In this document: in pieces, positions 5,850 through 14,193 of the stretch
Numbering within the stretch: position 1 is the first letter of the stretch
Layout of the letters: every line of letters starts with the position of its first letter
Source: UBA1715 sp045600045
GTDB lineage: Bacteria; Bacteroidota; Bacteroidia; Bacteroidales; UBA1715
Direction of reading: 5' to 3'
Length of the DNA stretch: 38,261 bases
NCBI GenBank assembly: GCA_045600045.1
Contig: JAZRXD010000058.1
Location: forward strand, 1 to 38,261
Program-made: the position numbers and the translations under genes
Notes under the pieces: generated by a model
What the model saw: only the letters and a program-made list of their open reading frames with translations
Told to the model about the DNA's origin: nothing
Database searches by the model: none

Positions 5850-6521
5850 CTAAACGTATTGTAAAATTTCATTTGGTGTTTTTACCAAAATCGTGGCTCC
5901 GTTTTCTTTCAAAAATTCTTCGGTACGAAATCCCCACAAAACCGAAATGCAATTCATACCAGAATTTTTAGCCGTTTCCACATCAATATGCGAATCGCCG
6001 ACATAAATACTTTCACAAACCTCTTCGCCCAATTCGTTCAGTGCTTTCAAAACCATATCCGGTGATGGTTTCCTACGTATTCCTTCAACTTCGTTTTCGC
6101 CAAATGCAACATCAACATAATCGGCAAAGAATTTTTCGTGTAAAATAGATACTTCGCGTTGTGGTTTGTTCGATATTATCGCCATTTTATAACCCAACGC
6201 TTTTAATTTCTGCAATAAATCCATTATACCCTCGTATGGTTTCGTACAATCTTTGCAATGTTCCATATAATGTTTGCGGAACAAGACTAAAGCTAAATCT
6301 ATTGCTTCGTCATCGATTGTTTTATGACATTCTTTTGCAGAAACCATCAATGCACGGACAAACAATTTTCGTATACCATTGCCAACGTAGGTTTTGATTT
6401 CGTCGAGTGTGCGTTCCGGCAATTGTGATTCCCGCAATGCATAGTTCACACTATTGGTTATGTCCTGCAACGTATCCAACAACGTCCCATCTAAATCAAA
6501 TAAAATGGTAGTGTACTTCAT
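5850..6521 (-). CDS. HAD-superfamily hydrolase, phosphoglycolate-phosphatase-like
   Basis: The 223-residue protein has the HAD motifs in order: FDLDGTLLDT near the N-terminus (nucleophile Asp), IISNKP in the middle, a Lys in the RRKPSPDM segment, and GDSHIDVETAKNSG for motif IV. The helical cap between motifs I and II fits the Gph/PGPase subgroup, but HAD substrates cannot be assigned from motifs alone. The ATG at 6521 is 1 nt from the stop of the zinc-ribbon gene upstream, so they belong to one transcript. It is the last gene of the nif3-to-HAD run. Confidence 0.85.
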   Translation of the reverse strand: MKYTTILFDLDGTLLDTLQDITNSVNYALRESQLPERTLDEIKTYVGNGIRKLFVRALMVSAKECHKTIDDEAIDLALVLFRKHYMEHCKDCTKPYEGIMDLLQKLKALGYKMAIISNKPQREVSILHEKFFADYVDVAFGENEVEGIRRKPSPDMVLKALNELGEEVCESIYVGDSHIDVETAKNSGMNCISVLWGFRTEEFLKENGATILVKTPNEILQYV

Positions 6522-6522
6522 A

Positions 6523-6807
6523 TTAGTCCAACGCCGTACTATCGTGGATTTTCATAGCACCGCCACAATGCGGACATCCCTGGTCGGGAGACCAGGCAGA
6601 AACAGGTTCGCCGCATTTACTGCAACGTAATTGCAGTTTAGTCACATCTACTTGATAATTCTCTCCCGCATCAATATTAGTCAACGCATCGCATTTTTTG
6701 CAAAAACATTGAGCATACAAGCCCGACATTGTAACCGTGTACGGTTGGGCCGATGCAACAACTTCGAAACCGCATTTCTTACACTTATAATTCCGCACTA
6801 TTGCCAT
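6523..6807 (-). CDS. Small zinc-ribbon protein
   Basis: The 94-residue protein has four CxxC knuckles: CKKCGFE near the start, CKKCDA, CSKCGEP and CPHCGG near the end, so it should fold as two zinc ribbons. There are no membrane segments. It lies 23 nt downstream of mnmE and 1 nt upstream of a HAD phosphatase gene, all in one direction. Zinc binding is a strong prediction. Nucleic-acid or protein binding is possible but not shown. Confidence 0.8.
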   Translation of the reverse strand: MAIVRNYKCKKCGFEVVASAQPYTVTMSGLYAQCFCKKCDALTNIDAGENYQVDVTKLQLRCSKCGEPVSAWSPDQGCPHCGGAMKIHDSTALD

Positions 6808-6830
6808 AGCTCAATTTTTTATATGCCTTA

Positions 6831-8231
6831 TTATTTGCCCACGCAGAAATGCGCGAATATATTTCCCAACATTTCATCTTCGGAAATTTCGCCGGTAATC
6901 AATCCTAAATAATGAAGAACCTGACGCAATTCCAAGCTAATCAAATCGTTAGTCAAACCATTCGCAAAACCTTCGTCAATGTTGCGCAACGACTCCAATG
7001 CGTGTTGCAATGCTTCGTAATGACGGATATTAGTAACAATGGCATCTTCCTGCGAAATATTGTTTGCCGAAACTTCCGAAAGCAATTTTTCTATCAACAC
7101 ATCGACATTCGTGTGATTCTTCGCAGAAATAAAAATCATCTCGTCACTTTCGGTTAATTCGGCGAAATCGGATTTTTTGAATTTCGCATCAAAATCTGCC
7201 ACCAAATCAATTTTATTTACAACAACGAACATTTTTTTATCCTCGCAATATTGTTTGATAGAAGCCAACGTTTGATGCAAAACCGACGGTTTTTCCATTG
7301 CATCGGCAAGAACCAAAATGTACGACGCTTTGTTGATATTCTCAAATGTTTTCCGTATACCGATTTTTTCTATTTCATTTTCGGTTTCACGGATTCCGGC
7401 TGTATCGATAAAACGGAAAGTTACGCCACGCAAGACAATCGTATCTTCTATCACATCGCGCGTAGTTCCAGGAATGGACGAAACGATTGCCTTATCTTCG
7501 TTTAAAATAGCGTTCAGCAATGTTGATTTTCCCACATTCGGTTCGCCGACAATACAAACAGGAACTCCTTGCTTTATTGCATTTCCCAATTTAAACGAAA
7601 CAACCAACCGCTCCACCCGACTTGTCAAATCAGTGCAAATTGCCGTCAATTCCTTTCTGTCGGCGAATTCCAAATCTTCTTCACTGAAATCAAGTTCCAA
7701 TTCCAATAACGAAAGAAATTTTAGAAGAACCTCGCGCAAATCTTTCAATTCCTTGGCATAACCGCCTTTCATCTGCGACATTGCCAAACGATGCGACGAA
7801 GCCGAACTCGATGCAATCAAATCGGCTACGGCTTCCGCCTGGGAAAGATCCATTTTCTTATTCAAAAACGCACGTTGCGTAAATTCACCCGGATGAGCCA
7901 AACGCGCACCATTTTGAATAAGTAAATTCAATATCTCATTTTGAATGAAAACCGAAGCATGGCAACTGATTTCTGCCGAATCCTCGCCCGTATAGGAATT
8001 CGGAGAGTTAAACATAGAAACCAAAACGGAATCGATTGTTTCCTCGCCGTTTTTAATTTCGCCGTACGTTAGTTTGTAACCCACATTCTGCCAATTTTCG
8101 GTTGGGTGATATGGTTTGAAAACACGAAGAAGTATTTCCTTTGTCTTTTCGCCACTCACACGAATCACGGCTATCGCCCCTTTACCTTGAGCTGTAGCAA
8201 TCGCGCAAATGGTATTGGATTCTACAATCAT
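6831..8231 (-). CDS. mnmE: tRNA modification GTPase MnmE
   Basis: MnmE, with MnmG, installs the (carboxymethyl)aminomethyl group on U34 of certain tRNAs. The 466-residue length is typical. The order is an N-terminal formyl-tetrahydrofolate-binding domain (about 1-118), a helical domain, a G domain with GEPNVGKST (G1, about 228-236), DTAGIRET (G3) and NKIDL (G4), and the C-terminal FCVGK tail carrying the catalytic cysteine. The start IVESNTICAIATA is the standard family N-terminus. The lysE-type gene upstream ends 9 nt before it, so the two are cotranscribed. Confidence 0.97.
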   Translation of the reverse strand: MIVESNTICAIATAQGKGAIAVIRVSGEKTKEILLRVFKPYHPTENWQNVGYKLTYGEIKNGEETIDSVLVSMFNSPNSYTGEDSAEISCHASVFIQNEILNLLIQNGARLAHPGEFTQRAFLNKKMDLSQAEAVADLIASSSASSHRLAMSQMKGGYAKELKDLREVLLKFLSLLELELDFSEEDLEFADRKELTAICTDLTSRVERLVVSFKLGNAIKQGVPVCIVGEPNVGKSTLLNAILNEDKAIVSSIPGTTRDVIEDTIVLRGVTFRFIDTAGIRETENEIEKIGIRKTFENINKASYILVLADAMEKPSVLHQTLASIKQYCEDKKMFVVVNKIDLVADFDAKFKKSDFAELTESDEMIFISAKNHTNVDVLIEKLLSEVSANNISQEDAIVTNIRHYEALQHALESLRNIDEGFANGLTNDLISLELRQVLHYLGLITGEISEDEMLGNIFAHFCVGK

Positions 8232-8240
8232 GTTTTTGAT

Positions 8241-8906
8241 TTATTTTACAACCGACGGCACGTTTCTGCTTTCAATCTTTTCATCAACAGGCGAAAACGC
8301 ATTGTACACGGCAAACAAGCCAAATAGAATAATGATGACTCCCGCAATTTTATTGATATAGAAAATAACGCGAAGTCTGAAATATTTACGGAAAATGTTG
8401 ACGAACGTCGACAGCACAAACCAAATGCTTATTGCACCACAAAAAATTCCCGACAAAATCATACCCAACGACCAGAAATTGTCTTGAACCATATCGAAAC
8501 TTGCAAACACTATTCCGTAGAAGATAATCGTAAGCGGATTGGTGATTGTAAGAGCGAAAACGGAGAAAAAGTCCGAAAACAAATTCGAACGTTTGTATTT
8601 ATACGCACGAGCCTGATTTATTGTGTTTCTAAAAAACATTCTAAGCCCCAAAAACATCAATATAACCGCTCCTACAAGCATGATATACATCTTCTTTTCC
8701 TGAAAGAAATCTGAAACCATTGTCAAGCCATAGCCAGCAATTCCTGCGAAAAGCGTATCGGCACAAGCAGCACCAAGTCCGGAAATAAAGCCCGACAATC
8801 GACCTTGTTGCAGTGTCCGTTGAATACAAAGCACGCCAATTGGTCCGCCAGGAATCGACACAAATAAACCAATTAAAATACCTTGTATGAATAAGCTTGT
8901 CAGCAT
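8241..8906 (-). CDS. LysE/RhtB-type exporter
   Basis: The 221-residue membrane protein has about six hydrophobic segments and the LysE-family opening GGPIGVLCIQRTLQQGRLSG, followed by GLGAACADTLFAG. LysE-family proteins export amino acids or related solutes across the inner membrane. The ATG at 8906 starts directly before the first membrane helix. It lies 41 nt downstream of nadD and 9 nt upstream of mnmE. The substrate is not predictable. Confidence 0.85.
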   Translation of the reverse strand: MLTSLFIQGILIGLFVSIPGGPIGVLCIQRTLQQGRLSGFISGLGAACADTLFAGIAGYGLTMVSDFFQEKKMYIMLVGAVILMFLGLRMFFRNTINQARAYKYKRSNLFSDFFSVFALTITNPLTIIFYGIVFASFDMVQDNFWSLGMILSGIFCGAISIWFVLSTFVNIFRKYFRLRVIFYINKIAGVIIILFGLFAVYNAFSPVDEKIESRNVPSVVK

Positions 8907-8947
8907 ATACTTTTTAACACACGCAATAATACAATTTTCTCTCTAAT

Positions 8948-9535
8948 TTATAATGAGATTGATTTGTAAAAATTCATTTCATCCAAATATTTCCACGAAG
9001 CATGTGGCATATATCCTTGAACTGATTTGCCTTCTTTTATACATTGACGGATAAAACTAGACGAAATTTCCATCAACGGAGCATCAATCACCGAGATATT
9101 CCCCTTGTTTTCCAACGATTTCGGCATTTCGAAACCCGGACGCGGATACACGTAGATTTTATAGTTCTCCAAAATGCGTTGATAATTTTTCCATTTCTCA
9201 AAAGACTGAATATTGTCACCTCCCATAATCAACGAAAATGTATGATCGGGATACTTATCGGACAAATGAGCCAACGTATTTACCGTATACGATGGTTGCG
9301 GAAGCGAGAATTCAACAGATGACGCACGAAGCTTCGGCATATCTTCAATAGCGAGTTCAACCATTCTCAAACGTTGGTAATCGTTCAGCAACGACGTTTT
9401 TTCCTTCAATGGATTCTGCGGAGAAACCACAAACCATAATTCATCCATTGGAGAAAAGTCAAGCAAATAATTCGCTATAACCAAATGTCCAACATGAATT
9501 GGATTAAAAGAACCGAAATATAAACCTACTTCCAT
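8948..9535 (-). CDS. nadD: Nicotinate-nucleotide adenylyltransferase NadD
   Basis: NadD adenylates nicotinate mononucleotide in NAD synthesis. The 195-residue protein has the nucleotidyltransferase signature GSFNPIHVGHL at residues 7-17 and the C-terminal ISSSFIRQ motif (ISSTxxR type). The ATG at 9535 is chosen because EVGLYFGSFNP follows at once. An upstream TTG would add nine residues across a hairpin. A GGCTGC/GCAGCC hairpin with six T residues directly touches this ATG, so expression probably depends on read-through or on an unseen promoter. Confidence 0.95.
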   Translation of the reverse strand: MEVGLYFGSFNPIHVGHLVIANYLLDFSPMDELWFVVSPQNPLKEKTSLLNDYQRLRMVELAIEDMPKLRASSVEFSLPQPSYTVNTLAHLSDKYPDHTFSLIMGGDNIQSFEKWKNYQRILENYKIYVYPRPGFEMPKSLENKGNISVIDAPLMEISSSFIRQCIKEGKSVQGYMPHASWKYLDEMNFYKSISL

Positions 9536-9568
9536 AAAAAAGGCTGCCCATGAAATCCACAAGCAGCC
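9536..9568 (-). terminator. Terminator-like hairpin touching the nadD start codon
   Basis: On the minus strand, GGCTGC (9568-9563) pairs with GCAGCC (9547-9542) across a 15-nt loop, followed by TTTTTT (9541-9536) and then the ATG of nadD at 9535. It lies between the zinc-ribbon coiled-coil gene and nadD. It could end the upstream transcript or attenuate nadD. Confidence 0.65.
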
Positions 9569-9593
9569 ATATCTATATTCATATTATAAACAA

Positions 9594-10373
9594 CTATTCT
9601 TCAACTGGAGATTCTTCACCAAAAGCCAACTCCTTGTCAACAAGAATACGTCCGCAATATTCGCAAACGATAATTTTCTTGTGGGTTTTGATATCCAACT
9701 GTCTTTGTGGTGGAATTTTGTTGAAACAACCGCCGCAAGCATCACGTTCAACAGTTGCGACAGCAACACCGTTACGAGCATTTTTACGAAGACGTTGATA
9801 AGCGTTCAACAAGCGTTCTTCGATAGTTCTCGAAATATTTTCCGATTCTGCTTTCAAATGATCTTCTTCAGCTTTTGTTTCATTGATAATTGTATTCAAC
9901 TCGGTTTCTTTAGCTTCTAAATCAAGTTTACGTTCGTCGTATTTTGCTTTAGAAGATTCCAACTGAGCTTTTCTATTTTCAACATCGTTCGAATATTCAC
10001 GAATACGTTTTTCGTAAAGTTCGATATTCAATTTTTGGAATTCAATTTCTTTAGCAATAGCGTCAAATTCGCGATTATTACGAACTTCCATTTGTTGATC
10101 TTCGTAACGTTTTACTTGAGCTTGAGCGTCTTTGATTTCTTCTTTCTTTGTAACGATATCTTTCTCTTTCTGAGAAATCTCTTCATTTATTTTTGCAATA
10201 CGAGTTTCAAGACCAGCCAATTCATCTTCCAAATCTTTCACTTCCAAAGGAAGTTCTCCACGAAGACGTTGAATTTCGTCTATTTTTGAATCAGCCTCTT
10301 GTAATTTGAACAATGATTGTAACTTTTGTTCAACTGTTTGTTGAGAAGCAACTTCTGCTTGTTTTTTTGCCAT
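9594..10373 (-). CDS. Coiled-coil protein with C-terminal C4 zinc ribbon
   Basis: The 259-residue protein has a long charged coiled coil (about 15-190, with heptad runs of E, K, Q and L) and a C-terminal zinc ribbon. The zinc ligands are CGGCF and CEYCGR. This matches the bacterial CT398/YbgI-neighbour type of zinc-ribbon coiled-coil proteins, usually encoded beside a Nif3-like gene, as here. The exact molecular role is not established; nucleic-acid binding has been suggested for the family. The stop of the nif3-like gene is 1 nt upstream of its ATG. A possible promoter for it lies inside the end of that gene. Confidence 0.88.
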   Translation of the reverse strand: MAKKQAEVASQQTVEQKLQSLFKLQEADSKIDEIQRLRGELPLEVKDLEDELAGLETRIAKINEEISQKEKDIVTKKEEIKDAQAQVKRYEDQQMEVRNNREFDAIAKEIEFQKLNIELYEKRIREYSNDVENRKAQLESSKAKYDERKLDLEAKETELNTIINETKAEEDHLKAESENISRTIEERLLNAYQRLRKNARNGVAVATVERDACGGCFNKIPPQRQLDIKTHKKIIVCEYCGRILVDKELAFGEESPVEE

Positions 10374-10374
10374 C

Positions 10375-11157
10375 TTATATATAGTTTATCGGATTCGTAT
10401 TAACCTTTGATATTTGGAACGCAAAATTATAAAAATTTTTCATTAACAAATCATAAATGAGTTCTTTTATATAATGTTCCGATTCATAATGTCCAATATC
10501 GGCCAAAACCAGTTTTTTTTCTGCCTCAAAAAAGTCGTGGTATTTCACGTCGGCTGTAATGAAAATATCGGCTCCCGCGGCTATCGCATCTTGAATCAAA
10601 AAACTTCCGGAACCGCCACACACCGCCACTTTTTGGATTTTTTCCAGTATGATTTCCGTATGACGGACAACACCACACCCAAAGGTTTTCTTAATTCTTT
10701 TCAAAAAATCCAAGGTGTTTTCCGCCTGCGGCAATTCTCCTATCATCCCATCGCCAACCGCCAAATCTTCTTTGCGAGGAACAAGAATCCTACAATTCAC
10801 AAGTCCTATTTTTTCGCAAATCTGTCCGTTCACGCCACGCTGCACGCTATCCATATTCGTATGACAGGCATAAATAGCAATATCGTGCTTCATAGCCAAT
10901 TTCAAGCATTTTTCAACATCGGTTTGATTGTTGAATTTTTTCATGGCACGAAAAACCAACGGATGATGCGATACAATCATGTTTGCGCCACAACCTATCG
11001 CCTCCTGCAAAACCTCTGCGGTGACATCAAATGAAATCAAAACTTTCGAAACTTCATCGTTTCGATTCCCCACAATCAAACCAGCATTGTCGTAATCAGC
11101 CTGAAAAGCAAGCGGTGCGAACTCCTCTATGACCGCAATAAAATCTTGAACTATCAT
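10375..11157 (-). CDS. Nif3-like dinuclear metal-centre protein (DUF34)
   Basis: The 260-residue protein carries Nif3 family metal ligands: SHHPLVF (about residues 63-69), ACHTNMDS and, near the C-terminus, GHYESEH. Family members form hexameric toroids with two metals per subunit and are sometimes annotated GTP cyclohydrolase 1 type 2; the true reaction is uncertain. It lacks the large inserted domain found in about 360-residue relatives. The ATG at 11157 begins IVQDFIAVIEEFAP, the typical start. The longer reading to 11250 crosses the divergent promoter region. A TAAATTTG box at 11172-11179 with TTTG 21 nt upstream is its likely promoter. Confidence 0.9.
   Translation of the reverse strand: MIVQDFIAVIEEFAPLAFQADYDNAGLIVGNRNDEVSKVLISFDVTAEVLQEAIGCGANMIVSHHPLVFRAMKKFNNQTDVEKCLKLAMKHDIAIYACHTNMDSVQRGVNGQICEKIGLVNCRILVPRKEDLAVGDGMIGELPQAENTLDFLKRIKKTFGCGVVRHTEIILEKIQKVAVCGGSGSFLIQDAIAAGADIFITADVKYHDFFEAEKKLVLADIGHYESEHYIKELIYDLLMKNFYNFAFQISKVNTNPINYI
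10422..10450 (-). promoter_or_regulatory. Possible internal promoter for the zinc-ribbon coiled-coil gene
   Basis: Inside the 3' end of the nif3-like gene, minus-strand TTTG (10447-10450), a 17-nt spacer and TAATTTTG (10422-10429) lie about 50 nt above the ATG at 10373. Its position in coding DNA lowers confidence. Confidence 0.35.
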
Positions 11158-11171
11158 CTTGTAAAATTTTC

Positions 11172-11204
11172 CAAATTTATGAATTCTAATTATTTTTGCG
11201 CAAA
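11172..11204 (-). promoter_or_regulatory. Promoter of the nif3-like gene
   Basis: On the minus strand, TTTG (11201-11204) and TAAATTTG (11172-11179) are separated by 21 nt, close to the ATG at 11157. It overlaps the promoter of the divergent mini-PspC gene. Confidence 0.5.
11191..11198 (+). promoter_or_regulatory. -7 box (TATTTTTG) of the pspC-cinA operon
   Basis: TATTTTTG lies 24 nt upstream of the ATG at 11222. A weak TTTT at 11167-11170 sits 20 nt above it. It falls inside the spacer of the divergent nif3 promoter. Confidence 0.5.
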
Positions 11205-11221
11205 TCTTAAAATTATTAACA

Positions 11222-11395
11222 ATGGCAACATTAAAAAAATCATCAAACAAAATGATAGCTGGTGTAGCTGCAGGCTATGCGGAATATTTCGGAATCGACG
11301 TGACATTGGCAAGAATTATCTTTGTTGTTGCTGCTCTTTGCGGTTCGCTCGGATTCTGGATTTACATCATCAGTTTGATTATTATGCCTAAATAA
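11222..11395 (+). CDS. Single-domain PspC-family mini-protein (57 residues)
   Basis: The frame from ATG 11222 encodes a compact PspC domain. It has a short basic N-terminus (TLKKSSNK), the family segment IAGVAAGYAEYFGIDVTLAR, and then one hydrophobic membrane helix ending in IIMPK. PspC proteins are phage-shock-type inner-membrane proteins. This one is only the domain, with no leucine-zipper tail. Its stop overlaps the cinA start (TAATG at 11393-11397), so the two are probably translationally coupled. The promoter box lies just upstream. The role in this lineage is unknown. Confidence 0.85.
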   Translation: MATLKKSSNKMIAGVAAGYAEYFGIDVTLARIIFVVAALCGSLGFWIYIISLIIMPK

Positions 11396-12645
11396 TGAAC
11401 GTTGCATTATTGAGCATCGGCGATGAATTATTGATTGGTAAGACCGTAAACACAAATGCGTCATGGCTTGGCGAACATTTGTCTGCCATCGGTTTTAACA
11501 TTCACAGTGTGGAAACGATTGCCGACAATCGTGAACAAATCATAACTTCGCTCACACGTTTGCAATCAGAAAATCAAATAATTATCATTACCGGCGGATT
11601 AGGACCGACAAATGACGACATTACCAAACACGTTTTGTGCGAATATTTCGACACAAAATTGGTATTCAACCAACAAGCATACGACGGAATGGCACGCTAC
11701 GTACTTGCCCGTAACCAAGAAATAAACGACAAGAATCTAACACAAGCTCAATTTCCCGAAAAAGCGAAATTAGTTCCAAATCCATGTGGAACGGCTTCGG
11801 CAATGTGGTTCGAAAAAGACTCCAATGTCGTGGTTTCTCTACCTGGCGTTCCTCACGAAATGAAGGCAATCATGTCGGAATCGGTCTTTCCTTGGTTAAA
11901 AGCAAAATACGAACTTCCCGCCATTGTTCATCGCCACGTGTTGGTTTCAAACATTGCCGAATCAAAATTAGCCGAAATCATTGCGGATTGGGAAGCGAAA
12001 CTACCTCCCGAAATTCACTTGGCCTATCTCCCATCGCCGGGAATCGTAAAACTCCGCATGACGTGTACTGCCGCTGACGAAACCACAGCAAAAAAAATCG
12101 TGGCTGACGAAGAACAAAAACTACGTAAAATCATCAATCCATACATTTGGGGATTCGACAACGACACAATCGAAGGAAACGTCGGAGCACTTTTACTTAA
12201 ATACAACGAAACGGTTTCTACTGCAGAAAGCTGCACTGGTGGCAACATATCGCACAAAATAACCAGCATTTCAGGAAGTTCCGCATATTACTACGGTAGC
12301 ATCATTTCGTACGATAATTCCGTAAAAATCAACGAATTGAACGTAAGCCCAGCAGACATAGAGCAATTCGGCGTTGTGAGCGAAGCTGTTGTGAAAACAA
12401 TGGCATCGGAAATTCGCAAAAAAATCGGAACAACATACGGCGTCGCAACTTCGGGAATTGCAGGGCCAACAGGCGGAAGTAATGAAAAACCCGTCGGAAC
12501 AGCTTGGATAGCCGCCGCATCGGAACACAATGTTGTTGCACAAAAATTTCTATTCGGAAAAGAACGCGACACGAATATTGAAAAAGCAACTGTTGCTGCG
12601 TTAAGAATGTTGCAACAACTTATTTTACAGGAACACAATGCCTAA
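11395..12645 (+). CDS. cinA: CinA-family protein (nicotinamide-nucleotide amidase / competence-damage protein)
   Basis: The 416-residue protein has the two CinA parts. An N-terminal MoCF/molybdopterin-binding-like domain (about 1-170) includes SIGDELLIGKTVNTNA and GGLGPTNDD. A C-terminal deamidase domain (about 255-410) includes STAESCTGG, SGIAGPTGG and GTAWIA. The C-terminal part in characterised relatives removes the amide from nicotinamide mononucleotide, recycling it for NAD synthesis; the N-terminal part can act on ADP-ribose. It overlaps pspC by one base and the phosphatase gene by 8 nt, so it sits inside a tight operon. Confidence 0.95.
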   Translation: MNVALLSIGDELLIGKTVNTNASWLGEHLSAIGFNIHSVETIADNREQIITSLTRLQSENQIIIITGGLGPTNDDITKHVLCEYFDTKLVFNQQAYDGMARYVLARNQEINDKNLTQAQFPEKAKLVPNPCGTASAMWFEKDSNVVVSLPGVPHEMKAIMSESVFPWLKAKYELPAIVHRHVLVSNIAESKLAEIIADWEAKLPPEIHLAYLPSPGIVKLRMTCTAADETTAKKIVADEEQKLRKIINPYIWGFDNDTIEGNVGALLLKYNETVSTAESCTGGNISHKITSISGSSAYYYGSIISYDNSVKINELNVSPADIEQFGVVSEAVVKTMASEIRKKIGTTYGVATSGIAGPTGGSNEKPVGTAWIAAASEHNVVAQKFLFGKERDTNIEKATVAALRMLQQLILQEHNA

Positions 12646-13117
12646 CAAGAAAAAGATATTATTTGTTTGCATGGGAAACATCTGTCGTTCGCCTATGGCA
12701 GACACAATCATGCACCATATTGTAAACCAAAAAGGCTTGGCTAACAAATACGAAATTGATTCTGCCGGCATTTTGGATTATCACGAAGGCGAAAAAGCCG
12801 ATTACAGAATGCGATGCCATGCAAATTTCAGAGGTTACGAAATCACACACATTTCACGTCCTGTTTCGAAATCCGATTTCGAACATTTTGACTTGGTTTT
12901 TGCCATGGACGAACAAAATGTCCGCGATTTGGAATATGTAGCCGAAAGCGACGAAAACAAGGAAAAAATCCGTCGCTTGGTCGATTACTGCAAAGAATTT
13001 AACCGTCCAACTATTCCCGATCCTTATTATGGCGGAGATTCCGGATTCAAATTGGTGATTGACATGTTGGAAGTTGCCTGTGCCAACTTGCTTGACGAAT
13101 TGGAGGCACAATGTTAG
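12638..13117 (+). CDS. Low-molecular-weight protein-tyrosine phosphatase
   Basis: The 159-residue protein has the CX5R phosphate loop, with C11 and R17 in VCMGNICRSPMAD, and the general-acid Asp in IPDPYYGG (D128). Size and layout fit the arsenate-reductase-like low-molecular-weight phosphatase family. No kinase or capsule genes lie nearby, so the target is unknown. It overlaps cinA by 8 nt and the next gene by 7 nt, indicating cotranscription. Confidence 0.93.
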   Translation: MPNKKKILFVCMGNICRSPMADTIMHHIVNQKGLANKYEIDSAGILDYHEGEKADYRMRCHANFRGYEITHISRPVSKSDFEHFDLVFAMDEQNVRDLEYVAESDENKEKIRRLVDYCKEFNRPTIPDPYYGGDSGFKLVIDMLEVACANLLDELEAQC

Positions 13118-14097
13118 AACCACTCAACGAATTCTTTTTCCACGTATTCCGACGCACAAAAAACGCCTGCATAACTCTTTTTGAGTTTATGATTCCTATC
13201 TCCATCCTTATTCGAATCATTCAACTATTAGGATGGTTGGAACCAATCAGTAGTGTGCTTACGCCAATTATGCAAATCGTAGGACTTCCGGCCGAAATGG
13301 CGTTGGTATGGCTCACAGCTATGGTTGTGAATATTTACGGAGGTTTTCTCGCACTATTCGCAATCTACCCCACAATGGCCGAACCACTCACCGCAGCACA
13401 ACTCACCGTTTTCTGCGTCATGACTTTAATTGCACATACATTTCCAATTGAATTGATGGTTGCGAAAAAAACAGGCGTCAGAATCACAATAATGTTCCTC
13501 ATTCGATTCGGTTTTGCCATTGTTGCCGGCATCATTCTCTCTCACATCTATTCTTTTTTTGACTACCTTGAAGATCCTGTTTCTTTTATGCTCGTAAATC
13601 CACAAAAAGACTTGAGTTGGGGTGCATGGGCTTTGAACGAGCTGAAAAATTACGCATTCATAACGTGCATAATCTTCGCATTGGTTTCGTTGCTTCGCAT
13701 ACTCTACATAACCGGCGCAATCAAAGTCATAACAAAAAGCATGGAAAAAACTTTAGGTTGGCTTCACATCAGCCCCGACGTTTTGCCATTGACAATTTTA
13801 GGAATGACATTCGGCATTGCATACGGCGGCGGATTAATTATTGCCGAAACCAAACAAAACCAACTCAACAAATGCGACATTTTTTATTCAATGACGTTAA
13901 TGGGCCTTTTCCACAGCTTGATTGAAGATACTATTCTAATGCTCTCCATGGGCGGCCATTGGACCGGCGTGTTGATTTTCCGCCCTTTATTTGCAATTCT
14001 CATAACATATCTCATCGTACTTGGCACCGAGAAAATCCCCGACAACATACTAATGAGAATCTGCATGGTATCTGAAGTAAGGAGAAGTAAGAGTTAA
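13111..14097 (+). CDS. Nucleoside-recognition (Gate) domain membrane protein
   Basis: The 328-residue polytopic membrane protein has about eight hydrophobic segments in two similar halves. Each half fits a nucleoside-recognition/Gate domain of the spore-maturation and YjiH-like group. The conserved GGGLIIAETKQNQLNK region and SLIEDTILMLSMGG are visible in the second half. The substrate is not known; transport or sensing are both possible. The ATG at 13111 overlaps the phosphatase gene by 7 nt. It is the last gene of the pspC-cinA operon. A 7-bp inverted repeat at 14101-14132 after the stop lacks a T-run. Confidence 0.8.
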   Translation: MLEPLNEFFFHVFRRTKNACITLFEFMIPISILIRIIQLLGWLEPISSVLTPIMQIVGLPAEMALVWLTAMVVNIYGGFLALFAIYPTMAEPLTAAQLTVFCVMTLIAHTFPIELMVAKKTGVRITIMFLIRFGFAIVAGIILSHIYSFFDYLEDPVSFMLVNPQKDLSWGAWALNELKNYAFITCIIFALVSLLRILYITGAIKVITKSMEKTLGWLHISPDVLPLTILGMTFGIAYGGGLIIAETKQNQLNKCDIFYSMTLMGLFHSLIEDTILMLSMGGHWTGVLIFRPLFAILITYLIVLGTEKIPDNILMRICMVSEVRRSKS

Positions 14098-14193
14098 AAC
14101 GGAGAAATCAAATCACACATTGAGTTTTCTCCCATTGTTCATAAAATTTTCATTTCCTTTTCTTTCCCATAACCTTCACAAAAAATTAAATCG

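Noticed and set aside
5771..5872. N-terminal extension of the ADP-ribosylglycohydrolase to 5872
   Set aside because: It would run through leader element C and add 34 residues not typical of the family, which starts at MLGSLIGD.
9536..9562. NadD start at the upstream TTG (9562)
   Set aside because: The added residues would be encoded by the terminator-like hairpin, and the family motif begins a few residues after the ATG at 9535.
10474..11034. 186-codon plus-strand open frame opposite the nif3-like gene
   Set aside because: It is antisense to a gene with intact metal-binding motifs and has no promoter or family resemblance.
14101..14132. Terminator after the Gate-domain membrane-protein gene
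   Set aside because: A 7-bp inverted repeat (GGAGAAA/TTTCTCC) is present, but the loop is 18 nt and no T-run follows on either strand.
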